A stretch of DNA of 64,000 nucleotides from Symbiodolus clandestinus. Its GTDB lineage: Bacteria > Pseudomonadota > Gammaproteobacteria > Enterobacterales > G038960095. A program made the position numbers and the translations under genes. The stretch's first letter is position 1. Each line of letters opens with the position of its first letter. The notes under the pieces were generated by a model. It searched no databases. It saw only the letters and a list, made by a program, of their open reading frames with translations, and was not told the origin of the DNA. Shown piece by piece: positions 8,884-17,828 of this stretch. The DNA lies in NCBI GenBank assembly GCA_038960095.1, contig CP152425.1, positions 248,001-312,000 of the forward strand. The letters run 5' to 3'.

Positions 8884-9015
8884 AATCACTAATCTACAAA
8901 ATAATTAAAAATATCCATCTGTTTTTCCCTGACAAATGGGACTGATAAAATAGCCCACGAACACTCCCTATCATAGGCTTTTAAGTGGCCTGAATTTCCC
9001 ACCCTGCTGAATAAC

Positions 9016-9696
9016 TTATTCTAGGTTACGCTGCACATAATCTAGCGCTAATTGAACCATCTGCTCAATTGGTAGATCAGTTGAATCGAGTATCAAAGCT
9101 CCTTCAGCAGTCGCTAAAGCAGCCACTGACCGTTTGGTATCCCGCTGATCGCGTTCACGCATCTCACCTAAAATTTCGTCGAATTTAACATCAAAGCCTT
9201 GCTGATGCAACTGGCGACATCTTCGATCAGCCCGCTCTTCTAAGCGGGCGTATAAGTAGATTTTGGCACAGGCTTCGGGGAAAATCACTGTTCCCATGTC
9301 ACGTCCATCAGCTATCAGTCCGGGCGGCTTACAATAATCTCGTTGTCGTTGATGTAGCGCCGTTCTAACCAACGGTAGCTCAGCTATTTTCGATGCCTGG
9401 TTCCCTACGACTTCGCCAACTAATTGTTGTGTAACCTCTTGCCCTGCCGACCATATTCTTATTCTATCTTGTGTTAACTCAAATTTTGCCTCTATTTCAT
9501 TGGCTAACTGTACCAGTGCCGGCACATCGGTTAATGCTAATGCACGATGTAAGGTAACCCACGCTAACAAACGATACAAGGCCCCGGAATCTAGTAAATG
9601 CCAGCCTAAAGTCTTAGCCAGCGCTCGGCATAACGTTCCTTTACCAGCCCCGCTGGGACCATCAACCGTTACCACGGGAGAGGGTGTGGTAATCAT
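9016..9696 (-). CDS. cmk: Cytidylate kinase
   Basis: Phosphorylates CMP and dCMP to diphosphates with ATP, supplying RNA, DNA and CDP-lipid synthesis. The 226-residue protein has the P-loop VDGPSGAGKGTLCRAL near the N-terminus, the CMP-binding segment LLDSGALYR, and LIADGRDMGTVIFP, with the lid region RERDQRD. The ATG at 9696 (MITTPSPVV) has AAGAGGA seven bases upstream and gives the usual length; an in-frame ATG ten codons earlier is less likely. Gene order aroA-cmk-rpsA-ihfB is the enterobacterial one. Confidence 0.96.
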   Translation of the reverse strand: MITTPSPVVTVDGPSGAGKGTLCRALAKTLGWHLLDSGALYRLLAWVTLHRALALTDVPALVQLANEIEAKFELTQDRIRIWSAGQEVTQQLVGEVVGNQASKIAELPLVRTALHQRQRDYCKPPGLIADGRDMGTVIFPEACAKIYLYARLEERADRRCRQLHQQGFDVKFDEILGEMRERDQRDTKRSVAALATAEGALILDSTDLPIEQMVQLALDYVQRNLE

Positions 9697-9841
9697 GAAT
9701 AATCCTCTTAATACTCTGTCTATCATGCTGTATTCAATATGATATACCGTACAAATAATATTTAGCAGCTTTATAGTAACCCATTTCGATAACTTACTCT
9801 TTTGCCTTCTAATCGGCTAGCATTTGTTTAGCCGCGCCCAA

Positions 9842-11140
9842 CTAACTGGGCGTGGTTACTCGTTCGAATTCAGAAAAATAGTGAGGGAAACTCTTAGAGA
9901 CACAGTTAGGATCAGAGAGTGTTACCGGAACCCCAGCAAGGGTCACTAAGGAGAAGCACATCACCAGCCGATGATCCTGATAGGTGTTGATCAAAGCCGG
10001 CTTGAATTTTATTGGAGGTTGTATATGAATAAAGTCAACACCCATCTCTACCTTAGCACCCACTTGAGTTAATCCAGTGACCATTGCTGTTAACCGATCG
10101 CTCTCTTTAAAGCGCCAATGATAGATATTTCGGATCGTCGTTGCACCCTGAGCAAACAGTGCTACTATGGCCAAAGTCATGGCGCTATCCGGTTGGTTTC
10201 CCATATCAACCTCAATGCCTACTAAGCGGTCACCCTGACACTCTAGGTAATTACCCCCCCAGCGGATTTGTGCACCCATACGCTGTAAAATGGCAGCAAA
10301 CTCTTTTTCTCCCTGCTGACTTTCTTGTCCGATACCATTGATTCGAATCGTTCCTTTTTGGATCGCCGCCGCAGCCAGAAAATAACTGGCAGTAGCAGCA
10401 TCTCCTTCGATAGCTAAATTTGAGCATGCTCGGTAATGTTGCCGACCTGGAATGGTAAACCACCGCTGCTCCTGATCGTCTACCTTAACGCCAAAATGAC
10501 GCATCATCTGCAGTGTCATCGCAACATAAGGTTGTGAGATTAATGGGCCGTCAACTTCAATCACGGTTTGTTGCTCCGCTAAGGGAGCTACCATTAATAA
10601 TGCACTGAGAAATTGGCTCGATTGATGGCCGGTGATCCGTATTCTTCCGCCCCGGAAGCCTCCCTGTAACTGCAGAGGCGGATAGCCTGGTGTAGCACAG
10701 TACTTAATCACCGCTCCCCCCTGCTGCAAAGCCTCAACCAAAGGGGCAATTGGGCGCGCCTGCATCCGTGGCTCCCCGGTGATCACCCAATTGACCGCCG
10801 TGGTATGCCGATTGTCTAAGGAGAGTATCGCCGTTAAAGGCCGCAACGCGGTGCCAGCATTGCCTAAAAATAGTGCCTTACCAGAGCCAGTGGCCGGAAA
10901 TTGCCCGCCACAGCCAACGATCTGACAATGCTTCTGGGCTTTATTCTGATCATAAGTCACACCTAAGGTGCGCAATGCCCTTAACAAGTAGGAAACATCG
11001 TCGCTTAACGGTAAATTCCTAATCTCGCTGGTGCCATGCGCTAAAGCAGCCAGTAATAAAGCGCGGTTAGCCAGGCTCTTCGATCCAGGGACCGTAACCA
11101 CTCCGGCAACTTGATGGCGTGGGGCTAAGGTTAAACTCAC
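9842..11140 (-). CDS. aroA: 5-enolpyruvylshikimate-3-phosphate synthase
   Basis: Sixth step of the shikimate pathway: shikimate-3-phosphate plus phosphoenolpyruvate to EPSP, needed for aromatic amino acids. The 432 residues include PGSKSLANRALL (substrate-binding Lys and Ser), LFLGNAGTALRPL (class I phosphoenolpyruvate loop with the Gly of glyphosate-sensitive enzymes), GEPRMQARPI, QPDSAMTLAI (catalytic Asp), FKESDRL and TYQDHRLVMCFSL. All catalytic motifs look intact. The start is GTG at 11140, with only a weak ribosome binding site. serC, which often precedes aroA, is absent; gyrA ends 46 bases upstream instead. Confidence 0.96.
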   Translation of the reverse strand: MSLTLAPRHQVAGVVTVPGSKSLANRALLLAALAHGTSEIRNLPLSDDVSYLLRALRTLGVTYDQNKAQKHCQIVGCGGQFPATGSGKALFLGNAGTALRPLTAILSLDNRHTTAVNWVITGEPRMQARPIAPLVEALQQGGAVIKYCATPGYPPLQLQGGFRGGRIRITGHQSSQFLSALLMVAPLAEQQTVIEVDGPLISQPYVAMTLQMMRHFGVKVDDQEQRWFTIPGRQHYRACSNLAIEGDAATASYFLAAAAIQKGTIRINGIGQESQQGEKEFAAILQRMGAQIRWGGNYLECQGDRLVGIEVDMGNQPDSAMTLAIVALFAQGATTIRNIYHWRFKESDRLTAMVTGLTQVGAKVEMGVDFIHIQPPIKFKPALINTYQDHRLVMCFSLVTLAGVPVTLSDPNCVSKSFPHYFSEFERVTTPS

Positions 11141-11186
11141 AGTATTACCATTAGGCCATTTTCCATGGCTAAGGCATCAATGGGAA

Positions 11187-13724
11187 CTATGCCGACTCTT
11201 CATCTACTTCTATTTCAGCAATCCGTTGCAATGCAGCCACCCGCTCAGCCGTTGCGGTACGAATGAGTCGAACCCCATGAGTATTCCTTCCAATGCAGTT
11301 AACTTCTGAAATCCGTAAACGCACTAAGGTTCCCGCGTCGGTAATGAGCATCATTTGATCAGATTCTTCAACCTGAACCGCTCCCACGACACACCCATTA
11401 CGTTGGGTTACTTTAATGGAGATCACTCCCTGGGTAGCCCGTGATTTCATCGGATAATCGGCTAGGGGAGTTCTCTTACCAAAGCCGTTGGCCGTTACCG
11501 TTAATATCTGCCCTTGATGCCGTGGAACAATCAATGAGACTACCCTATCTTGTTCGGCAATTCGCATCCCTCGAACACCGGTAGCACTCCGTCCCATATC
11601 GCGTACCTGATCTTCAGGGAAATAAACCACTTTACCATGAGCCGAAAACAGCATAATGGCGTCCTGTCCCTCGGTAATGTTCACACCAATCAGTTCATCA
11701 CCTTCTTTAAGGTTTAAAGCAATTAAGCCACTGCTGCGAGGCCGACTGAAGGCGCTTAACGCAATCTTTTTTACGGTTCCTAAAGCGGTTGCCATCAATA
11801 CAAAGCGATCGGCTGGATAATCCCGTACCGGCAAAATAGCGGTAATTCGCTCAGCAGACTCTAATGGCAGTAAATTGACAATCGGTTTACCTCGTGCACC
11901 ACGACTTGCTTGGGGCAATTCATAGACTTTCAACCAGTAAAGTCGCCCGCGACTAGAGAAACAAAGCAGGGTATCGTGGGTATTGGTCACCAATAACTGC
12001 TCTATAAAATCATCAGCCTTAGTCGGTGTTGCTGACCGCCCCTTACCCCCCCGACGTTGGGCTTCATAATCCGATAGCAGCTGGTATTTAACGTAGCCGT
12101 AATGTGACAAAGTCACTATCACTTCTTCCGGAGCAATTAAGTCACTGATCTGGAGTTCGCTGCGACTGCTAATAATCTCTGTACGCCGTGCGTCAGGATA
12201 GAGCGTTTTCATCGCAATCAGCTCTTCTTGAACCAGACCATCGATATTTTGCAAGTTAGCTAGTAATGCTGACACTTGGGCCAGTAATTCCCGATATTCA
12301 GTCAACAATTTTTCATGCTCTAAGCCCGTTAGCTTGTGTAACCGCATCTCTAAAATGGCTTGAGCTTGCTGTGGACTTAACCGGTAGCTCTGGGCATGAA
12401 TGCCATACTGCACTTCAGCCCAATCAGCACGGACCACCGAACTGTCTACAGCATCCCACTGGCTGGCTAAATTCCCTAAAACCCAGTCACGGGCTAGCAG
12501 CTGCCTTTTAGCCTCAGTAGCATTCTGTGCCTGGCGAATCAATTGAATCATGCTATCGATATTGGTTAAGGCAACCGCTAAACCCTCTAGAATATGTGCT
12601 CGTTCCCGAGTTTTTCGTAATTGATACAACGTCCGCCGACTCACGACCTCTCGGCGATGGCTGATAAAGGCCTGCAAGATATCTTTCAAGGCCATTAATT
12701 TGGGCTGTCCCTGGTGCAAGGCCACCATATTGACCCCAAATGAGGTTTGCAAAGGCGTTTGTGTATATAAATTATTCAGCACAATGTCGGCCATTGCATC
12801 GCGCTTAATTTCAATCACAACACGCATTCCTTCACGATCCGATTCATCACGCAGCGCACTGATCCCTTCGATCTTTTTCTCTTTGACCAGCTCGGCTATC
12901 TTTTCAATCAACCTGGCTTTATTAACCTGATAGGGTAACTCATGAACGATGATGGTTTCTCGTTGCTGTTTATCACGTTCAATCTCCGCGCGGGAGCGCA
13001 TTACCACCCGGCCCCGGCCCGTGCGGTACGCCTCTTCAATCCCTTGACGCCCATTAATGATGGCAGCTGTCGGGAAATCAGGGCCTGGAATATGTGCCAT
13101 TAAAGCTTCAATACTGATGTTAGGATCAGCCAGGTAGGCGAGACAGCCATCAATCACCTCAACCAAATTATGCGGCGGAATATTGGTGGCCATCCCGACC
13201 GCAATCCCTGAGGATCCATTAATCAATAGATTAGGCAGCCTGGCTGGAAGCACTTCCGGGATCAGCTCCGCTCCGTCATAGTTAGGGACAAAATCCACAG
13301 TCTCTTGGTCAAGCTCTTCCAACAGCTCATGGGTAATCCTTGCCAAACGGATTTCGGTATAACGCATCGCCGCCGGACTGTCACCATCGATGGAGCCAAA
13401 ATTACCCTGCCCATCAATCAACGGATAACGTAATGAAAAGGATTGCGCCATCCGCACAATCGCTTCATAGGCTGGGGCATCGCCATGGGGGTGATATTTA
13501 CCAATAATATCCCCGACCACCCGAGCCGATTTTTTATAGGGTTTATTCCAGTCGTTATTGAGTACATGCATCGCATAAAGTGCTCGACGATGTACTGGTT
13601 TTAAACCATCTCGTACATCAGGTAAGGCACGTCCAATGATGACCGACATGGCGTAGTCTAGATAAGAGGTTTTTAGCTCTTTTTCGATATCGACTGAAAT
13701 AATTTCTTTGGCAAGCTCGCTCAT
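11187..13724 (-). CDS. gyrA: DNA gyrase subunit A
   Basis: Breakage-reunion subunit of the type II topoisomerase that introduces negative supercoils. The 845-residue protein matches E. coli numbering through the active site (RYTE with catalytic Tyr122) and carries the gyrase box QRRGGKG before the C-terminal DNA-wrapping beta-pinwheel. The quinolone pocket is unusual: GDAPAYE at 81-87 has Ala83, Pro84 and Glu87 where E. coli has Ser, Ala and Asp. The C-terminal acidic tail is shorter (ends EVDEESA; E. coli is 875 residues). It is divergent from the Rpn gene and ubiG side, as in E. coli. Confidence 0.98.
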   Translation of the reverse strand: MSELAKEIISVDIEKELKTSYLDYAMSVIIGRALPDVRDGLKPVHRRALYAMHVLNNDWNKPYKKSARVVGDIIGKYHPHGDAPAYEAIVRMAQSFSLRYPLIDGQGNFGSIDGDSPAAMRYTEIRLARITHELLEELDQETVDFVPNYDGAELIPEVLPARLPNLLINGSSGIAVGMATNIPPHNLVEVIDGCLAYLADPNISIEALMAHIPGPDFPTAAIINGRQGIEEAYRTGRGRVVMRSRAEIERDKQQRETIIVHELPYQVNKARLIEKIAELVKEKKIEGISALRDESDREGMRVVIEIKRDAMADIVLNNLYTQTPLQTSFGVNMVALHQGQPKLMALKDILQAFISHRREVVSRRTLYQLRKTRERAHILEGLAVALTNIDSMIQLIRQAQNATEAKRQLLARDWVLGNLASQWDAVDSSVVRADWAEVQYGIHAQSYRLSPQQAQAILEMRLHKLTGLEHEKLLTEYRELLAQVSALLANLQNIDGLVQEELIAMKTLYPDARRTEIISSRSELQISDLIAPEEVIVTLSHYGYVKYQLLSDYEAQRRGGKGRSATPTKADDFIEQLLVTNTHDTLLCFSSRGRLYWLKVYELPQASRGARGKPIVNLLPLESAERITAILPVRDYPADRFVLMATALGTVKKIALSAFSRPRSSGLIALNLKEGDELIGVNITEGQDAIMLFSAHGKVVYFPEDQVRDMGRSATGVRGMRIAEQDRVVSLIVPRHQGQILTVTANGFGKRTPLADYPMKSRATQGVISIKVTQRNGCVVGAVQVEESDQMMLITDAGTLVRLRISEVNCIGRNTHGVRLIRTATAERVAALQRIAEIEVDEESA

Positions 13725-13939
13725 GGCGTCGGGGTTCCTCGCTTAATTCTAGCTCCTGAAGTGCTGGTCAACCGGGAACTATAACATAGTGACTCTGTGG
13801 ACTGCTAATTTGATACACAAAACAGCTTGTATAGTCATCAGTTGCTACGCGATACGTATCACAGTTACGAGACTTTCCACGAAACTCTTTGACACGATAT
13901 GGTATACTGATCTTAGTGATTAACTTAGAGAACAAGCCG

Positions 13940-14839
13940 ATGTTTGCTAAATTTTTGGATCCGAAAAATGACGTTGCCTTTCGAAAAATATTTGGGTCTG
14001 AAAAACATAAACCCATATTGATCCATTTTATTAATGATATTTTGGAATTTAAAGGCCATCAAAAAATCCAGCAGGTGGAGTTCTTAAAACCGATTCAAGA
14101 CCCAGAAATTGCTTCAAAAAAGCAGAGCATTGTTGATGTGCTCTGCCGAGACGCTCAAGGCACTCAATATATCATTGAAATGCAGGTAGCCAAAACCAAA
14201 GGATTTGAACAACGTGCTCAATATTATGCCGCCAAAGCCTATGGGGCACAGGCCAATATTGGCGATAAATATCACAACCTAAAAGAAGTCATCTTTATTG
14301 CCATTGCTGATTACATCCTCTTTCCCAAGAAAAAAGCCTACAAGTCAGATCATATTATCCTGGATAAAGAGACCTTTGAGCACGATTTGAAGGATTTTTC
14401 CTTTACTTTTATTGAATTACCCAAATTCACCAAAGGACCTAATGACAGGTTGCAGGGAATGCTCGAGCGTTGGTGCTACTTCTTTAAGCATGCACCAAAA
14501 ACTTCCATGGATGAATTACCAAAAATTGCCGGCCGGCATACTATTTTAGAAAGCGCTTACAAAGCCTTAGACCAGCACTATTGGACAGAACTCGAATTCC
14601 AGGCCTATGAGCAGGAGCTGAAAAGTATTCGAGATCAACAAGCGATGCTTGATGCCGCTGAAGATAAAGGAATTCAGCAAGGGATACAACAAGGGATACA
14701 ACAAGGGATACAACAAGGTGAACACCGTAAGGCTTGTGAAATTGCCAGACAACTGCTGGCCAGCGGTATCGATCGCCCAGTCATCAAATTGAGCACCGGC
14801 CTATCGGATCAGGAGATAGACACTCTGGACTTACCCTAA
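13940..14839 (+). CDS. Rpn-family recombination-promoting nuclease/putative transposase
   Basis: A 299-residue PD-(D/E)XK protein of the Rpn (YhgA/YadD-like) family, often multiplied in symbiont genomes and able to stimulate RecA-independent recombination in E. coli. It begins FLDPKNDVAFRKIFG, the family hallmark; catalytic residues are seen in IVDVLCRDAQG (Asp) and IIEMQVAK (Glu-x-Gln). GIQQ is repeated four times at 244-259, then a C-terminal helix. The ATG at 13940 was chosen over one 17 codons upstream because the family begins at MFAKFLDP. It sits alone between gyrA and ubiG and may be mobile. Confidence 0.85.
   Translation: MFAKFLDPKNDVAFRKIFGSEKHKPILIHFINDILEFKGHQKIQQVEFLKPIQDPEIASKKQSIVDVLCRDAQGTQYIIEMQVAKTKGFEQRAQYYAAKAYGAQANIGDKYHNLKEVIFIAIADYILFPKKKAYKSDHIILDKETFEHDLKDFSFTFIELPKFTKGPNDRLQGMLERWCYFFKHAPKTSMDELPKIAGRHTILESAYKALDQHYWTELEFQAYEQELKSIRDQQAMLDAAEDKGIQQGIQQGIQQGIQQGEHRKACEIARQLLASGIDRPVIKLSTGLSDQEIDTLDLP
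14669..14716 (+). repeat. Four tandem 12-bp units inside the Rpn gene
   Basis: Four units of GGGATACAACAA (the first diverged to GGAATTCAGCAA) encode GIQQ each time. Being a multiple of three, gain or loss of units would change the length of the linker before the C-terminal helix without breaking the frame. Confidence 0.85.
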
Positions 14840-14897
14840 TAAGTGCTCATTGATTAATTAAAATGACGCAAACACGCTTTGATGCCCGCTGATTGTT

Positions 14898-15605
14898 ATG
14901 ATTACCTCACTAAACCTTAACCCTAATGAACTGGCGCAATTTGACCGCTTAGCCAAAAGCTGGTGGGATCCGCAAGGAGAGATGCAGCTGTTGCATCGCA
15001 TGAATCTTCGGCGGCTAGAGTACATTTTGCAACAAACGAATGGTGTTTTTGGAAAACAGCTACTGGATGTAGGTTGCGGAGGCGGCCTGTTAAGCGAAAG
15101 CTTAGCGATTGAAGGGGCGCAGGTGACCGGCATCGATATGAGTTCAGCCCTATTAGACGTCGCTCAGCAGCATGCAGCCGCGCAAGGACTGACCATCGAT
15201 TACCAGCAGAGCACTGTCGAAGATTACGCTAAAGCCCATCCACAACGTTATGATATCGTCACCTGTCTGGAGCTGTTAGAACATGTGCCTGATCCCGCTT
15301 CTGTGGTACGTGCCTGTGGGCAGCTGGTCAAGCCACCAGGCTATGTCTTCTTCTCCACCCTAAACCGCACACTGAGTGCCTGGTTACTAGCGATTGTCGT
15401 CGCTGAGTCTATTGGGCGCTTGCTGCCTCAAGGGACGCATCAGTTAGCGCAATTTATTCGCCCCAGTGAACTCTGCAGCTGGCTGCCAGCCGCCTCGCTG
15501 GTCGAGCGTCATATCATTGGCCTACAGTATCAACCGCTCTGCCGACAATTTCGCTTTAGTCGACAGGTAGCCGTTAACTATATTTTGTTGGCTCAACGCT
15601 ATTAA
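14898..15605 (+). CDS. ubiG: Ubiquinone biosynthesis O-methyltransferase
   Basis: SAM-dependent methyltransferase for the two O-methylations of ubiquinone synthesis, acting at the inner membrane. The 235 residues start with the UbiG family segment DRLAKSWWDPQGEMQLLHRMN; motif I is LLDVGCGGGLLSESLA, followed by VTGIDMS and ITCLELLEHVPDP-like ground (VTCLELLEHVPDP). Slightly shorter than E. coli (240). Position beside gyrA and before nrdA is the ancestral order, but an island of two genes now separates it from nrdA. Confidence 0.96.
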   Translation: MITSLNLNPNELAQFDRLAKSWWDPQGEMQLLHRMNLRRLEYILQQTNGVFGKQLLDVGCGGGLLSESLAIEGAQVTGIDMSSALLDVAQQHAAAQGLTIDYQQSTVEDYAKAHPQRYDIVTCLELLEHVPDPASVVRACGQLVKPPGYVFFSTLNRTLSAWLLAIVVAESIGRLLPQGTHQLAQFIRPSELCSWLPAASLVERHIIGLQYQPLCRQFRFSRQVAVNYILLAQRY

Positions 15606-15798
15606 GATTAGATTAATCCAACAAAGCATCCTCTAGCGAATAACCGCGGCTGGACGCTGTTATTTTGTAACTTATTGTAAATTAAACTCGATTAAATTAA
15701 CCCAATAACCTATTAATTGTTATAGATAGTCAATGCTGAGCTGATCAAGCGCTGATGAAGTAACTAGATCTAGTACCTGCTAAGAGTGTGTAGAGGTT

Positions 15799-17826
15799 AT
15801 GAAACGATTATCGATTGTCCCAAGCTGGGCTCGACAGGCAAAACGGGATAAGCCACAGCGCTTTAAGCAACTACCCACTAGCTGGTGGAGCGTTTTGCAC
15901 GCTTATCTAAAAAAGCTTAGGCGAGCAGCGCAGAAATCTTCCACCAGTTGCCAAACCACAGTCAATCACAGCCCTCATCCATCTGCACCAATAAAAACAC
16001 TCCACCAAAAGGTTTATCCCAAGCAGCAGCTTTGGCAGCGACTGAAAGGGCCATCCACTGATAGCCATTCAACCTTAGGTTCCAATATCACATCCAGCTG
16101 TTCCCAGCCATCGGTGAACTTTTCGCTTCGGCTCTCCCCAGCAATTCCCGCTGGTTCGCACAGCTTGGCCCACCGTGGTTGGTCCGCGCTGTCAATGAAT
16201 CACCCAAACCTAAAAGTAAGCGGCATTTCCCAGCTAATAGATATGAATTCGCTGCTTAAATACGCCTCGTTAAAGCCGTTGCCACTGATTATTCATACCA
16301 GCACGCCAACCCTGAGCATCTTGCCGCTGCCAGAGAGTCAGCATAACCAGAAAAAAGCAGCCTTAGTCTATCTCCCTAAACAAATTAATCATCTTCCCCC
16401 GCTGCCTCCAATCATGGTGGTTAATAAACCACCACAGCCATTGGATGCTGATGGGCAATGGTTGGCTAATAAACCTCAGGTAATTGATCCAGCTGTTGAA
16501 ATGATAAACCTTTCTCCGGAAGAACCAACTGTAACAAAAACACAATCAGAGAAACCTATTAAAAGAAAATCGCAGAATACGAAGTGTGAAATAGACTATT
16601 TTTTTAATATATCCAAGAAATGTCAGGCATCAATAAAATTCCAGAAATCAAGAAAACGCAGTAACCCCTATTCTGATTTAGAGTTAGCAGAGCCGCCTAA
16701 GAAGCGTACTAGACTAGAACCCAACTCAACTCCGGGTGAAGCAGGAACTTCATTGATTGAGCCAGGAAATAAGGGTATTTATCCATTCGTTGAAATAACA
16801 AGCCCTTCTCCGGAAGGATCAACTGTAAAAGAAACAGAGCCCGAGAAATCCACTCAAAAAAAAAGAATCAAATTTAAAATCTTTAAACCAAAAAAAATGC
16901 CTCATATGTTATGGCCACAGCAGCAATCAAGAAAAAGCAGTAACTCCTATTCTGGTTCAGAGTTATTAGAGCCGCCTAAAAAACACGCTAAACTAGCATA
17001 CAATCCGTATCCGGATGAAACAGAGACTCCATTGAACGAGCCAGAAAATAAGATTATTTTCCCATCCTTTGAAATGACAAATCCTTCTCCGAAAGAACCC
17101 ACTGTAAAAGAAACAGAACCCGAGAAACCAACTCAAATAGAATCCCAAAGTATAACCTTTAAAACACGTTTTTTTCCTAAAATATCAATAGAATTCCGGG
17201 AATCAAGAAAACGCCGTAACCCCTATTCCGATTCAGCGTTAGCAGAGTCTCCTAAAAAACCGGCTACACTGGCACCCATTCCAGATCCCAATGAAATAGA
17301 GACACCATTGATTGAGTCAGAAAATAAGGATAAACAAAGCATTAAATACGATGATTATAGAGTTGAAACTACCACTGAAAAAACCGATAGCTCTATTGAA
17401 AAATGGTCAGGATCGGAATTATCAAATTCTGAGCCCTCAGAGACAGAAACAGCCATTGAGAGCGATTGGTGCTATACATTAGCTGCTTATGGCTATGATA
17501 CTCAACGTTATCCGCTATTAACTCAGCTGCCTGATGATTGCAATTGGGGAAAGAATATCCTTAGAGATTTCAAACCAGAATATACCTTCTGGCTCGATTT
17601 TGAAGAAAAAAGTCTGCTATGCGGTGCTCGATATTACCCGGAACTAGCAGAATTTCTTCAGATTGATCCCCTGACCTACCAACACCCCTATCTAGAACAA
17701 TCTATTAATGCCTATACTACACCCTCAGAAAGCCTATTAAGCCTTACTAAAGTAGATAGTTGCCCATCAGATTCAACCTTCAAAAATATCAACCTGACTA
17801 ACTCACTGCTTATTGGCCGATCCTGA
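15799..17826 (+). CDS. Unrecognised repeat protein with nuclear-signal-like motifs
   Basis: I do not recognise this 675-residue protein. The first 230 residues are basic and Ser/Pro-rich. Residues 234-510 hold three imperfect repeats of about 95 residues (starting at 234, 332 and 425), each with an acidic SPEEPTVKETEPEKPT-like part, a variable basic stretch, SRKRSNPYSD-like, and EPPKKRTRLEP-like (EPPKKHAKLA, ESPKKPATLA in later copies). PPKKRTRLE resembles a monopartite eukaryotic nuclear localisation signal. The C-terminus (555-640) is a less repetitive, perhaps folded segment rich in Tyr and Trp. No signal peptide or membrane helix. AGAGG lies only two bases before the ATG. The next gene follows after two bases, so they form one operon. 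A host-directed effector is my inference. Confidence 0.75.
   Translation: MKRLSIVPSWARQAKRDKPQRFKQLPTSWWSVLHAYLKKLRRAAQKSSTSCQTTVNHSPHPSAPIKTLHQKVYPKQQLWQRLKGPSTDSHSTLGSNITSSCSQPSVNFSLRLSPAIPAGSHSLAHRGWSALSMNHPNLKVSGISQLIDMNSLLKYASLKPLPLIIHTSTPTLSILPLPESQHNQKKAALVYLPKQINHLPPLPPIMVVNKPPQPLDADGQWLANKPQVIDPAVEMINLSPEEPTVTKTQSEKPIKRKSQNTKCEIDYFFNISKKCQASIKFQKSRKRSNPYSDLELAEPPKKRTRLEPNSTPGEAGTSLIEPGNKGIYPFVEITSPSPEGSTVKETEPEKSTQKKRIKFKIFKPKKMPHMLWPQQQSRKSSNSYSGSELLEPPKKHAKLAYNPYPDETETPLNEPENKIIFPSFEMTNPSPKEPTVKETEPEKPTQIESQSITFKTRFFPKISIEFRESRKRRNPYSDSALAESPKKPATLAPIPDPNEIETPLIESENKDKQSIKYDDYRVETTTEKTDSSIEKWSGSELSNSEPSETETAIESDWCYTLAAYGYDTQRYPLLTQLPDDCNWGKNILRDFKPEYTFWLDFEEKSLLCGARYYPELAEFLQIDPLTYQHPYLEQSINAYTTPSESLLSLTKVDSCPSDSTFKNINLTNSLLIGRS
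16498..17328 (+). repeat. Three imperfect intragenic repeats, about 290 bp each
   Basis: Units begin at 16498, 16792 and 17071, each at the codons for EMINLSP, EITSPSP and EMTNPSP. They encode the acidic/basic repeat of the protein above. They are diverged in sequence, so the duplication is not recent. Confidence 0.75.
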
Positions 17827-17828
17827 TT

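Noticed and set aside
13889..13939. Upstream extension of the Rpn gene
   Set aside because: The segment overlaps a TTGACA-like promoter element and the family starts at MFAKFLDP.
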